A stretch of DNA of 64,000 nucleotides from Atherinomorus stipes (taxonomy: Eukaryota > Chordata > Actinopteri > Atheriniformes > Atherinidae): NCBI GenBank assembly GCA_023101725.1, contig JALJCO010007865.1, forward strand, positions 308,001 through 372,000, in the 5' to 3' direction. A model generated the notes under the pieces. It searched no databases. It was not told the DNA's origin and saw nothing but the letters and a program-made list of their open reading frames with translations. The translations under genes and the position numbers were made by a program. Below are positions 22,091 through 33,363 of this stretch, in pieces. Numbering within the stretch: position 1 is the first letter of the stretch; each line of letters begins with the position of its first letter.

Positions 22091-23948
22091 TTACGTCATA
22101 ATTTGCTTTAATCTTGTGTTTTCACTGCAAACCTTTTATAAGGTGACTCCATATCCCCGAGCTTTGACAGTGAGATCACTATCTTAGATTTTTACTCACC
22201 AAAACACTTTGTGGCACAACAAAAACTGAGCTGGCTACAATTAACTTCCATGCAAAACAACTTTACTCCTAATATTTTTCACACGCGGACATTTCAGTAA
22301 TGCAAAAAAAACTCACACTCGAATAAAGGCTGATGAAAAATTATCTGTAGGCTGTCTATATAAAATCTACTATATGGGATTTTTTTAAATACAGGAAAAA
22401 ATACAGTAAAAACAGAAATAGAATAAAGCTGAGCATCAGAGTTAATTTTAGTCAATGTTTTGGAACTCATTTTCTACTTCATATAATTCACTTTTTTTTG
22501 CCTGACTTAGTTATTTAATAAATCATATTTGTATTTCTCCTTCTGTCACTATTTGCCTTGAGAAACTTAAGAATACAATCATTATTTTGTGTGTCCTATT
22601 TATCTGCATATATCGTTATTGTTTACAGTGTTGAACCTCTCAGATTATGAGTTTTAGGAAGTAAACGGCTGGACCTGATTGGTCGGGTGGGGGGTGGGTG
22701 ACGTGTTTGTGGAATGACAGGAGAAATATGGATATATGAGCTCACTGATTTTAAAAAGGTCTTTATTTCTGTCCTCTTTTATATTGGGGGAAGGATATTA
22801 TGAAAAGAAATAATAAAGACAATGCTAGAAAACTAAAACAAACACACAGGCTTGTACAATCAAAAGACTGTCCCCTTGGGGGGCACAGGGACTCCTGGTT
22901 GGGAACCCCTGCTTTAAGATTTGTAGTACTATAGAAGCAGCAAGAAGGTTTTCACACTAGTTTTTGCACAGTTTTTGTAAATAATAACATCGTAATGTCA
23001 TGTTTTTCATTTGAGATGGTTAATTCCTGATTTTAAGTCATTAAAAAAGCTTTTTTGTGTAAAATGTGTGAATTAAGAGCAGACAAACTTTCTTTTTGAC
23101 ATGTCTGTTAATGGTGGTCTGAACCCTGACCGTGAATATAACTGCACCGCAACACTTTTAAGAAAATCTGTGCCTCTATTTTCATAATTGTCCTAGTAAA
23201 TGTCAGTATTTGACATTTACCAGGTGACGCACAGTCAATATTTTCCACTTCACAGCTTGTAGTATAAATGAAATATGATATGCACAAAGCCGGGATTGAG
23301 GACGATAAGTGCATTCGCTCTGAGGACTTTATCACATCAAGCAATGATTGTCCTCCTTGCTTGCTCTCTCTGATGTTGGCATTGACCCCCAACATGCAGA
23401 GCTGACCCTATTAACGTTGTTTATGACATGTTTAAGACTAGTAAACATAGTAGTAAACACTCCATTAAGCCCAGGAAAACACCCCTGCAGCCACCTCGTT
23501 TTGACTTTTTAACTAGACTTGTGTGTCTGTGTGTAACCATGTATTCCCTTGCGTTTGTCAAGCACTGAAATAACTAGACAATTTCATCCTCAGTCTGGCC
23601 CGTTCTTGTCCCACCAATTTGCCTCTACAGCAATCTGTGATTTAGTGTAAGCAATAACCTCTTTTTTTGATGCAGTGTGGTGCTGTGGTGTGGTTGCTTT
23701 TCAGCTGGTCAGTGGAGATATGTGAAATATGCATTTGATTTCAAGGGGATAGTGAAAATGGGGGAGGAGGCCATAGGTGTGCAGGTCAGGGGCCTGAGCT
23801 TTAATGCACCAGGCTTGATAGCCATTTATTTAAGTGAGTGTATGCAGTGGTGTTTCCATGATGTTTCTGAGTCCTCAATCATTTTTGTCCAGCTTCTGGT
23901 TGGAATTTCATACATCTTTTCTCTGTGCTTTACCTGTCCTGGTCAGGG
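22091..23948. other. Unassigned DNA, partly single-copy-looking
   Basis: No element ends are recognised. The + open frame at 23677-23970 follows a 'tttttttgatgcag' acceptor-like site but has no domain and ends in repeat sequence. Confidence 0.4.
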
Positions 23949-24111
23949 TTACACACTAAAAACTAATTAAAAAATAACTAAAAAATAACCTATAATGGGT
24001 TATTTTTGACCCAACTGCTGGGTTAAAAAGGGACCAACTAATTTCTGGGTTACCTTGACCCAGAAAATTGGGTTATTTATTTTTTTTACCCAACTTTCGG
24101 GTTAAATATTG

Positions 24112-24907
24112 AACCCAGAAGTTGGGTTATATTGACTACAATGTTGGGTTATTTCAGCCCAGAAGTTGGGTTATACTGACTTCAATGTTGGGTTATTTCA
24201 GCCCAAAAGTTGGGTTATACTGACTTCAATGTTGGATTATTTCAACCCAGAAGTTGGGTTATATTGACTACAATGTTGGATTATTTCAACCCAGAAGTTG
24301 GGTTATACTGACTACAATGTTGGGTTATTTCAGCCCAGAAGTTGGGTTATACTGACTACAATGTTGGATTATTTCAACCCAGAAGTTGTGTTATACTGAC
24401 TACAATGTTGGGTTATTTCAGCCCAGAAGTTGGGTTATACTGACTTCAATGTTGGGTTATTTCAGCCCAGAAGTTATGTTATACTGACTACAATGTTGGG
24501 TTATTTCAACCCAGAAGTTGGGTTATATTGACCACAATGTTGGGTTATTTCAACCCAGAAGTCGGGTTATATTGACCACAATGTTGGGTTATTTCAACCC
24601 AGAAGTTGGGTTATATTGACCACAATGTTGGGTTATTTCAACCCAGAAGTTGTGTTATCTTGACTACAATGTTGGGTTATTTCAACCCAGAAGTTGGGTT
24701 ATATTGACTACAATGTTGGGTTATTTCAGCCCAGAAGTTGGGTTATATTGACCACAATGTTGGATTATTTCAACCCAGAAGTTGGGTTATATTGACCACA
24801 ATGTTGGGTTATTTCAACCCAGAAGTTGGGTTATATTGACCACAATGTTGGATTATTTCAACCCAGAAGTTGTGTTATATTGACTACAATGTTGGGTTAT
24901 TTCAGCC
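24112..24907 (+). repeat. 44-bp minisatellite, main block
   Basis: The monomer runs from 'aacccagaagttgggttata' through 'ttgactacaatgttgggtta' + 'tttc', period 44, about 18 copies. Variants are mostly single substitutions (aaccc/agccc, gggtta/gtgtta, ttggg/ttgga). AACCCA and TGGGTT words inside each unit are mutually inverted. It shares its words with the TIR arms of the host element. Confidence 0.95.
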
Positions 24908-24910
24908 CAG

Positions 24911-26409
24911 GGGCCTGTACGACGAAGCCGGATTTTCTCTTATCGAGGAAACTTCAGGGTTAACCCTGGGTTTTTTGTCCTATGACGCTGGTTCACTTCT
25001 GATCGGGTTATATCTCCCCGGTAACTTATACTGAACGCCTAACCTGGTCTGGACCAGGTTAAGTTCTGGATAAGAGATCTCCGACTATGAAAGCACCACT
25101 CCCTGACCAATCAGCACTCTTGGAAAATGAACTGCCCATTTTTAGAAGATCCTGTCGATGCCGGTGCGCAGATTGTGAGAGGAGTTCTTAGAAGAGAGAG
25201 AATATTCAGAGATGGTGCAACTCTTTTGATTTGCCACATGACACTTTATATGAAAGATGTAGGTTTTCCTCTGCTGGACTCCGTTACATCTGTCAGCTGT
25301 TAGAGCCGTACATCACTAATGTAACGCATCGCAGCCGGACACCGACAACACCACAGATGCTCTTCATCACACTGAGGTTTTATTAATGTTAGACTAATTG
25401 AATTAATTTTGATATAGACCAACGCCTCACCTTGAGTGAAAAAAAAATTAGTGCTGTACTGATGTAGCTGAAAAGCTTATTTTTTGTGGCCGAATTATGC
25501 TCACGGTCCCACTCAGTAAAACGTCATTCATTTATTTATTCATTCATTCATTCACTGGTAGTTTGATGCACACCGTTGGCGACACTGAAAACGTATGCAA
25601 AAACATGTCATGTAATACCCGCTTTTCCCCTGTGGGCTGCACAAATATTAAATGAAATTCCATTCATTCATGAAAGAGTGTGGCAGCATAGAATCTCGTC
25701 AATGGCCGGTTTGGATTATATATTTGTATTTGTTCTTTACTTGTTCCCATGATCGTCTTGCGCTGCGGGGTTGCATCTGAAATAATGTGATTAAGAGGTC
25801 ACACATGTAGAAAACATGAATTTATGGAGCGCACATCCACCCATGCCGGCATGGTGAAGGGTTACAACACGTTCAACGATATGAGCCTAAAATATCCATA
25901 TGCACAGTATGAGAAGCAAATATACTGAGGAAGCGCTGTAGTGTGATGAACACTAAATGATCAGAGTCCGATATTGTTCCATGATTGTACAATCGCACGG
26001 ACTTGCTGCGCATTGACAGCCAGCATTAATTCCTGACTTTTGCTGCGGCGACTGTGTTGCCGCAGCATAAATGGAGCCATTTATTATCATTCCTTAATGA
26101 TAATGTCGTGTTATCATTCAGGAATGATGATCCTGAATTCTACATATTTCTTAAGTATCATCGCCTGCTCCTCCATGGTGAAATATGTCGCCCTCTGTTT
26201 CTCCATGTCTGCGATTGGTCAGATGCTTCCAACGCCGCCTCTTTTATGTGAGCGCGCACGGATTAAGATTGGAAAACCCTGGGTTGAGGTACCGAGTTGA
26301 TAACCAGCTTCATAGTACCGTTTATCAAGACCGCAGATGTCTGGTTAAGTCAACCCAGGTAACTGAGAGAAATCCCGGGCATGTTAATCCGGCTTCGTCG
26401 TACAGGCCC
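24911..26409. mobile_element. PIF/Harbinger-like transposon inside the 44-bp array
   Basis: The perfect TIRs are 'gggcctgtacgacgaagccg' + 'gatt' and 'aatccggcttcgtcgtacag' + 'gccc'. It is flanked by CAG on both sides (24908-24910, 26410-26412), and removal restores one 44-bp monomer. The length is 1499 bp. A HARBI1-like transposase relic lies near the left end. Most PIF/Harbinger elements duplicate TWA, so CAG is notable. Confidence 0.85.
25170..25386 (+). pseudogene. Harbinger (HARBI1-like) transposase, N-terminal relic
   Basis: One frame reads 'RRERIFRDGATLL' (about 25190-25230). After a frameshift it reads 'DLPHDTLYERCRFSSAGLRY' + 'ICQLLEPYITNVTHRSRTPT' + 'TPQMLFITLRFY' and a stop at 25384-25386. 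Known HARBI1-type transposases begin the same way: R.R.FRDR..., a 'LYERYRFS..G' block, then 'L.PY...T.RS..LT..QQ...LRF(F/Y)', before the DDE nuclease domain. No DDE motifs follow in any frame, so this is an internally deleted copy that would need an external transposase to move. Confidence 0.75.
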
Positions 26410-26412
26410 CAG

Positions 26413-26650
26413 AAGTTGTGTTATACTGACCACAATGTTGGGTTATTTCAACCCAGAAGTTGGGTTATACTGACTACAATGTTGGGTTATTTCAACCCAG
26501 AAGTTGGGTTATATTGACCACAATGTTGGATTATTTCAACCCAGAAGTTGTGTTATATTGACTACAATGTTGGGTTATTTCAACCCAACCCAGAAGTTGT
26601 GTTATACTGACTACAATGTTGGGTTATTTCAACCCAGAAGTTGGGTTATG
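26413..26650 (+). repeat. 44-bp minisatellite, continuation after Harbinger insertion
   Basis: About 5.4 more copies of the same monomer, including one with a 5-bp internal duplication ('aacccaacccagaag'). It joins seamlessly to 24907 if the Harbinger element and one CAG are removed. Confidence 0.95.
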
Positions 26651-27321
26651 TGCACTACAAAACCCAAACATCTGGAGGCATGTAACGACACTGACCAATC
26701 ACCAGTGAGTTCTTCCGCGTCTCTGCGTTCACATAACTGGGATGCACGTCAGGTCTGGAGAGGTGCGCCTCAGGCCTACGTGGACCTACGTGGAGACTAT
26801 GCAGAGCTCCCGGCAGTTACGCAGATGACGCATGAGTATAAATCCAGCTTCACGACACAGTGAGAAAATACCCAAGAACACACCGAACCGACTCCAGACT
26901 TGGGTGTACCTTCTGTACCTGCGCAACATACAGTATAATGTCCCTACAACAGCAGATGGGGTTAATCTGTGTTGTGGCCCCCCAAAAAATGAAGCAGAAA
27001 TGTCTCTCCAAGTGTGGACAGCGCCGGCCTCTCCTTCACCACAAACTAAAAGCCGCTGGATCAAACTGCTGAGTTAAAAAGGGACCAACTCATTTCTGGG
27101 TTATTTCAACCCAGACATTTGGGTTGTTGGGTCCTTGACACAATTTATGGGTTAAAATAAACCAACATTGTAGTCAACACAACCCAACTTCTGGGTCAAA
27201 TATTCATCCGAAAGTTGGGTCCAAAAAATAACCCAATTTTCTGGGTTGGTCCCTTTTTAACCCAGCAGTGGGTCAAAAATAAGCCATTATGGGTTATATT
27301 TGACCCAGAAGTTTTTAGTGT

Positions 27322-27692
27322 GCAGCTGATCATCTGCTTCTCCACAGCTTTGTCCCACTTGATTAAAGATGACTGATCCAAAACCATGTGAGAGTGCGGT
27401 ATGCCCAGGCTTTTGCTCTTTTCTGGTTTATTTACCGTCTTCACTTTGGGTCTTGTCGTTCGCTGATTCACGAACAAGAGCTAGCCCTCCTTTAATCTGA
27501 TTGGTCAGCCCATCACCGACTGAATGACTGGCCGATGCCGATTATACATGTTCAATCAGCTGAAAAAAACGCCAACGGTGTTGGCGATGGCTGCAGACGT
27601 CCGACAACACAGTACACATCAAAGTGACTCAGGCCCCAACTTAAAAAGACTCCACAACACCAGACGGCCGAAACTTGTCCCCGTGTGTCTCT
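27322..27692. other. Unassigned DNA
   Basis: A hAT-like word block lies at about 27500-27545 ('gactggccgatgccgattat'). No gene is recognised. Confidence 0.4.
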
Positions 27693-27800
27693 GCTTTAGT
27701 CTCTTTATGACGACCTGCCCAGTAGCTCCTGGGATGGGCTCCAGATCCCCCTGCGACCCTCAACTGAAACAAGCAGGTATAGAAAATGGATGGATGGACT
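27693..27800 (+). mobile_element. Retroposon 3' tail (…gatggatgg)
   Basis: 'gggatgggctccagatcccc' and 'aggtatagaaaatggatgga' form the common fish LINE/SINE 3' end with a short (GGAT)n tail. The parent family is not resolved. Confidence 0.55.
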
Positions 27801-27949
27801 GCCCTTAATGTGGGTTGCCATGACACCATGGGTTATCAAATCCTAAGCCTGGATATTGTGTTTTTTTTTTTTAAATGGATAGAAGATTGTACAGCAAAAC
27901 TAGGATCCCAATATAAATCTGAACAGTCTTCTCTGAGAAGAGACGCTCG

Positions 27950-28292
27950 ACATGAAGAATTTCAACCAATAACCGATAACTTTCTCCTTCTCATGGCTGA
28001 TACTGATATTAAAGCAGAAAATGATGTAATATTCATTCCTTGTGCAAAATTAGAAATACAGATGCAGATCCAGTAGTTGCCGCAGACGTCATAATGTTGC
28101 GTGGTGTTGTTCTCATACCCCACGAATAAAAAAAAGAAAAACAAAGAAACCCCAGCATTCCACGGGTTCGTTGCCAAACAGCGCCTATATTAGTTGATTA
28201 CTACAGTATATCACTCAATATATGGGTGATATCGGCTGATATTGATATAAAGCTTCAAAACCAATATGGGCCGATAATATTGTGTATCTCTT
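27950..28292. mobile_element. hAT-like MITE copy
   Basis: It is homologous to 38695-39052 ('aatgatgtaatattcatt', 'ccgataactttctccttctc', 'gcattccacgggttcgttgc'). It shares the terminal '(g/t)ggccgataata' block with 3485-3606. Non-coding. Confidence 0.6.
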
Positions 28293-28368
28293 CCCCTGAG
28301 AGATGTGATAGCTCCTTATATGTTAATAAAATATGTGCCCTCACCTGAAACAATGCCTGACAGAAATA

Positions 28369-28907
28369 CAGTTGTGTTTGAAAGTCCCCCCCCCCCCCCC
28401 CCCCCCCATTAAAGAAAAGGCTAAATTGACAATAGTAATTAAAATAACCCGAATATATAAAAAAGTCATAATAAATAAAAAATTACTGAATTTTGATTTA
28501 GTAAGATGAAATATAGATTTGAATTTTTGTTTAAGAAAAAATAATTTAAAAAACCAAACAAACTGTCCCAGACACATCAGAGCATCTTTCCCATGAACAT
28601 GGACGAACAGACGTGTCTGATTGGACGTTACAGGAAACACCTGATTGCAGTGATTGTCTCAAAGTGTTGCTCAACAACATTTTAGTTCAGGAGCCCCATC
28701 ATGCTTGCTTACTTGTCTTATTTTTTGTTTGTTTGTTTTTAATATTTCCGTTGAACCACAATTTAAAATCAATGTCATGATTTTCATTTTTATACTGTAT
28801 ATATTTTTTTTTATTTATTATTACCTTTGTCAATTTCAGTTTATTTCTCAGGCAGCTGATTTTTTCTGTCTTTAATGGGAGGGGATGGTAATTTTCAAGC
28901 ACAGCTG
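28369..28907. mobile_element. Tc1-like MITE (539 bp)
   Basis: The TIRs are 'cagttgtgtttgaaag' and 'ttttcaagcacagctg', with TA at 28367-28368 and 28908-28909. The interior block 'gttgctcaacaacattttag' ... 'gttgaaccacaatttaaaat' matches 49010-49120 in reverse. A poly-C tract lies at 28386-28407. Confidence 0.75.
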
Positions 28908-29176
28908 TATGCTCGTGTTTAGCTAGCGTAGAAGTGTTGCCAACTTAGCGCTATATTTACTGAGTTTTCAGACCACTCTTTTGTTTAAAAAGTGACTAAC
29001 GACACATCTGTCCAGCGACTTTCTGGTGGTATCAGAGACTTTTGGAGACTGACTTGAAAGCATGTATTATTTACTCTTCTTTTGTCTTTGTCATTATTGT
29101 TTTGCTAGTTTGTGCTAGCATTCTTTACTAAATGCAGTCCAACTGTTGGACCTCCTCAGAAGTCAGTGTCAGCATG

Positions 29177-29828
29177 AAAGAACAGGTTCGCTGTAAGATA
29201 CATAATCAATTCACCGTGTTGCAGTCTCAAATCTGTTTTAAGAGAGTAGACCCTACAAATATGTAAAGGCAGCAGATCTGAATGTCACCCAGGTAATAAT
29301 ACAGACAAATTAGCCTGAACCAAATCAGTCTGGAGATTCAGCCTTCCTGCTAATTAGAGCTGGGTTATTGCTGACTGGAGGAACAGTTAAGAAAAAGAGA
29401 GAGAGAGAGGGGGGGTGTGGGGGTGTCTTTCAATTCAATCTTTAGTTTTAATGGTAATGTTTAATTTGTCATGAGGAAGGTGATGTTTCATAAAGGGCAT
29501 CCCGAGCTCATGCTTAATTGGGGTGAACTATGAGGTTGGTAATGAGCGGGAGGAACAGCAGCGGTGTCGCCATGCTTGCTTTTTATTTACCATGAAATGG
29601 GAAGACATCAGGTGTGTTTAAACCACAGGTAAATTATTTGGGCATTAAAAGTGAAGAACAGACACAATGCTGGTTAAGTTAAATTTATAGGGTTTTTTTC
29701 TCTTTTCTTTCGAACTACAGCTTATTGGGTCGAGTACTAGACAAATGTAATACAAATGATAACCCTGCTATGAATACAACTTTTTCTCTCTTGTCTGAAA
29801 TGAATGGCACAGAATAGAGCTGTAGATG
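29177..29828. other. Single-copy-looking DNA, candidate conserved noncoding
   Basis: It has 'ttcctgctaattagagctgg' and 'tcatgcttaattggggtgaa', with homeodomain-type TAATT words, no repeat partner in the window and no open coding frame. The function is unknown. Confidence 0.25.
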
Positions 29829-29836
29829 CTCTCTAG

Positions 29837-31168
29837 TAAGAATACAGAAGACCGATTCATTGGCCGGCCGATATTTTAGGCCGATATTGGGTGTTTATTT
29901 GATTTCGGGCCTTTTTGTGTCCCAAAATTTCTCATGTCTGTCTAAAGTTTCACATTCATTAAAGCATTTTCTCATAATTTTTTAATAATTTTTAATGGAG
30001 CTGTTTTACTGTTTTCCTTCTGTCCCCAGAAAAGGTTTTAGATATGCAGTGCTTTATCTTTCTATAAAAAATGATCAAATTGTGCCGTTTTTTTTCATGA
30101 ATTCCTTAAAATGTAAAAGAATTAGTGATTTCTTATCATATTTGACAAAAATGTCTAAAGCATTAATTATTTTTTGTGAGGAATATGTCTCTTATTATTG
30201 CGGTCATTACCGCCACGTTAAATGATTTTAGATCAATAACGTTTATTTAAATCTGAGTCTTTAATGTGTCAGTTTGTGCTGCAACTCCAGCTCATGCTGG
30301 ACAGAAGGAAGACAGACATTTAAATAGTGGAACAGCAAGTTTTTTCCTCATCTATACTGAAAAGTTGCAGGATATTTTTATTACATGTTATTACCAAACA
30401 GCTGGTAGTTTAGATATTTAAAGATTTTTTTTTTGTAAAAACTTCAGATTCTTATAAAAACATTGTACAGCTCTATCTAGCTAAAAGATTGTTTATGCTG
30501 AATATATATTATTTGTTTATTTATTTAACCTTTATATGTCATATCTGTGCATTTTAGCACAGGAAGCGTGATGGTGATGACGCCATCACGCTCGTGGTGA
30601 TGTTTCTATGGAGTATCTGACTAAAAAAACATTTTTTAGATAAAATCTTAAATTAATGTATATCAACATATTTAGATTTTGACTAACAGAAGGATGAAAA
30701 TTCAGTTCAGGGAAGGCAGGTGTGGCGAGAAATTGTGACATTCAGTTTTTAGTGACATTTTATGTTTTAGAAAAAGAAAACTCAAATGGGCCTGAAATCA
30801 AATAAACACGTTTTTTTGCTGGTATCGGCATTTGCCGATACGTCAGGTGAGTTGACCAATAACCCCACTTGGCAAAATTTAGACTTTTATGTATAAAAAT
30901 TTATTACAATTTTAATGTTTCTATTTAATATTTGTTTACAAATGCACTTTTAAAAACAGTATATGTTTTCTGTATATTTATTTGAAGTGCTTTATTCTTT
31001 TTTGATGAAAAGAGTTGAAAATTACTTTTCATTGTATCCTTCATCATATTAATTTGGGAGCCAAATGCAGTATCGGCCCCAAATATCGACAGGTTGTATC
31101 GACCATCATCTGAGGCTGATGAGAGGATATCAGTATCGACCCTAAAAAATCTGTATCATCAATCCCTA
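29837..31168. mobile_element. hAT element (1332 bp) with perfect 8-bp TSD
   Basis: The TSD ctctctag lies at 29829-29836 and 31169-31176. The right end is 'gtatcatcaatcccta' and the left end is the more diverged 'taagaatacagaagaccgat'. Subterminal blocks are rich in 'ccgata' and 'atcggc'. No transposase motif is seen inside, so this is a non-autonomous copy. Confidence 0.75.
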
Positions 31169-31915
31169 CTCTCTAGATGCTCTAACAGTATGAAGTACAA
31201 TTTCACTGCACTACTACATTCTTTTTAAACAAAACAAAACAAAACAAAAAACTTTTTAAAGGATAAGTTAATTATTTTTCAACCTGGACCGTATTTCCAG
31301 GAATTTATACGAGCATTACTCACCGGTAAAGTTTCTGAATTACTTTGACACACGCGGAAGAGTGGCTTGGGAGTCGGAGGGCGGTCGCGGACCTAACGAG
31401 GGGGCCTAAGGCTGGAGGCGCGGCCGCCTGGAGGCAGGGGCGCAACTACATACCGGCTGAGGGGTATGCAGACACGTCATTATGCGCCCCCCCCTTCCGC
31501 CAGTGAACAACAATTTAAACTAAATAACTGTTTACAATTCAGCATTTATTTAGCAACAAAATAATAAATTAGACCAACCTGCTGCCTTCCCCTGTTTTCT
31601 TATCACTCTTCTCCCCTTCTTTCTCTCCTTCTCCATCCTCACACCTAAATGACAGGAACTTTGTTAAACAGAGAAGTCTTTCAGCTTCACATTAAGACAG
31701 TTGTGAAGTCAGCCTGTGAGGACCGTATCAGCAACATTCTGGACTAAACTGCCGCCATCTGAAGGACTTTAGGGAGACATGCAAGGACAGAGTTTCAGTA
31801 GTCTAGTCTACTAAAGATAAATGCAGAATTCCTGGTGAGACACCTTTGATCCTAAATGTGTTCTAGAAGTGATAAAAGTAATGTGATTAATTAGGATTAA
31901 TTTTTTGACAGCCTT

Positions 31916-31950
31916 AATATATATATGGCCCATATATATATATATATAAT

Positions 31951-32010
<60 letters not shown>
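31916..32010. repeat. (TA)n microsatellite
   Basis: Nearly uninterrupted TA with two or three 'taat' breaks. Confidence 0.97.
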
Positions 32011-32013
<3 letters not shown>

Positions 32014-32836
32014 GTTTACCACATACCAATGAAACGTGGAACTTGTACAGTTTCAAAACTCGTAGTTAAATCACATAAAAATATATGAAATTTTATTTTA
32101 ATTCTACAGGATGTAAGTTATTGGACACTACATCTACAGGTAATTAGATTGATCTAATACATCACAACCACTCTGCAGTGTTAGGCTATACCAGAAGTAG
32201 GGGGACAATTTTGATTCATAAAAAAAGAACACTCTGCATCAGCATACATAAATGATATTCAAAGTTTACTCAACGTTGCCTTTTAATTTTTTAAAAAATA
32301 TATATTTAAAACCTCCTGCTTGTCATTAGAAAATTCAGTTACAAAACAAAATAATATTTCTCTATAGACTTCTCAGAGGTTATTCAACATGCTTTATTGT
32401 GCCTAAAATAATATCTTTAACTACTATCAATGGTTCAAGAATAAGAGTAAAATATAATTCCACATTCCTATCTAAATAAAGAATGTGGAATGAAATAATT
32501 ATTAAAATTATGCCATTTCTTTATCAGAAAATAAATCTACTACAGAACTAATGACAGCTCCTGTAATTCATCTCACTCCCAAGTTCCACATTTGACCTAT
32601 TTTATGATTCATCATCTAGTTATTTGATACTTGTCTGAGAAATAATAATAATAATAATAAATAACCACAAACAACTTTGTTTATGCTTTTTTTTTGGGGG
32701 GGGGGGTTATGTTATATTGTAAATAGCCCACTCATCAGCACACAGTTGCAAGAAGACAACAGTAACCTGCCGTTTTACTTCTATTAGTTTATGCTAACCT
32801 ATGTAGGCTGCAAGAAGCACAAACTACTTAATTTAC

Positions 32837-32943
32837 CTGCCGTCTTTGAGCCACTTGGAGAAGCTGGTTTTCATTGCGGCAACATCTTTCTCCTTCGCCC
32901 TCTTTCTCTTTCTATTCTGAGCCCCCGAAAGTTTTCTCTCCAT
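32837..32943 (-). pseudogene. hAT transposase first exon, minus strand
   Basis: From ATG at 32943 the minus strand reads 'MERKLSGAQNRKRKRAKEKD' + 'VAAMKTSFSKWLKDG'. 'LSGAQ.RKRK' followed by an acidic/basic stretch and an 'SFSKWL' block is a common N-terminus of fish hAT transposases of the ZMYM-like type. The exon ends 'gcag' immediately followed by 'gtaaatt', a good splice donor. A downstream acceptor and the BED, RNase H-like and dimerisation domains were not found between here and the left TIR. The reading is intact but the gene is incomplete. The assignment rests on N-terminal resemblance and on its position just inside a proven hAT terminus. Confidence 0.6.
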
Positions 32944-33237
32944 CTTTAGCGCCACATGTGAACTCTCAACATTTACTAGCTAGCCTCGCAGGAGTGCCCA
33001 CTGGAGCACCTGGCAGAGGAGGAGGAGGAGGAGGAGGAGGGAGCGGGGGGGGCAAGAAGTAACGTGCTGGACTGGAGCACTTCGCGGGAGGCGGCGGAGG
33101 TGAGGGGGGGGGGGGGGCGCTGATAAGTGACGTGCCTCTGTTATTGGTGAATAATAACGATCATAATATCACTTATTACCCAAAGAAGAATGTAGGCTAT
33201 ACTTGAAATATTTTTTTCCCTCATCGCTTTGGCGCCC

Positions 33238-33357
33238 CCCTCAGCGCAGCGCCCCTATGCGCCGCATATGCTGCATACCCACTTTTTGCGCCACTGCCCT
33301 CAGCGCAGCGCCCCTATGCGCCGCATATGCTGCATACCCACTTTTTGCGCCACTGCC
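33238..33357. repeat. Tandem duplication of 59-61 bp at hAT end
   Basis: Two nearly identical copies of a unit starting 'cctcagcgcagcgcccctat' and ending 'ctttttgcgccactgc', abutting each other. Confidence 0.95.
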
Positions 33358-33363
33358 TGGAGG

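Larger units (their letters stand above)
23949..27321. mobile_element. 3.4-kb TIR element carrying a 44-bp tandem array
   Basis: The ends are inverted: 'cacactaaaaact' at the left and 'agtttttagtgtg' at the right. Inner blocks pair too ('aacctataatgggttatttt' with 'aagccattatgggttatatt'; 'gggttaaaaagggaccaact' with 'ggttggtccctttttaaccc'). Between the arms (about 160 and 260 bp) lie a 44-bp array, a Harbinger insertion and about 400 bp of other sequence (26650-27060). No transposase of its own is visible and the TSD is unclear, so the superfamily is not assigned. Confidence 0.7.
31435..33355 (-). mobile_element. hAT element (1.9 kb) with perfect 8-bp TSD
   Basis: Both flanks are cctggagg (31427-31434, 33356-33363). 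The ends are 'caggggcgcaactacatacc' and 'gggtatgc'-containing 'tttttgcgccactg'. A (TA)n tract lies at 31916-32010 and a (GGA)n tract at 33017-33042. The right subterminal 59-bp block is duplicated (33238-33357). It keeps one transposase exon on the minus strand; the rest is deleted or unrecognisable. Confidence 0.8.

Noticed and set aside
23677..23970. Possible exon after a 'tttttttgatgcag' acceptor
   Set aside because: No known domain, no donor that I trust, and the frame ends at the TIR element.
24112..26650. CRISPR-like regular array
   Set aside because: Units are contiguous 44-bp repeats without unique spacers, in a vertebrate genome, inside a transposon.
26185..26863. Adjacent ORFs of 110 and 119 codons
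   Set aside because: They cross the Harbinger border and read through the 44-bp array.
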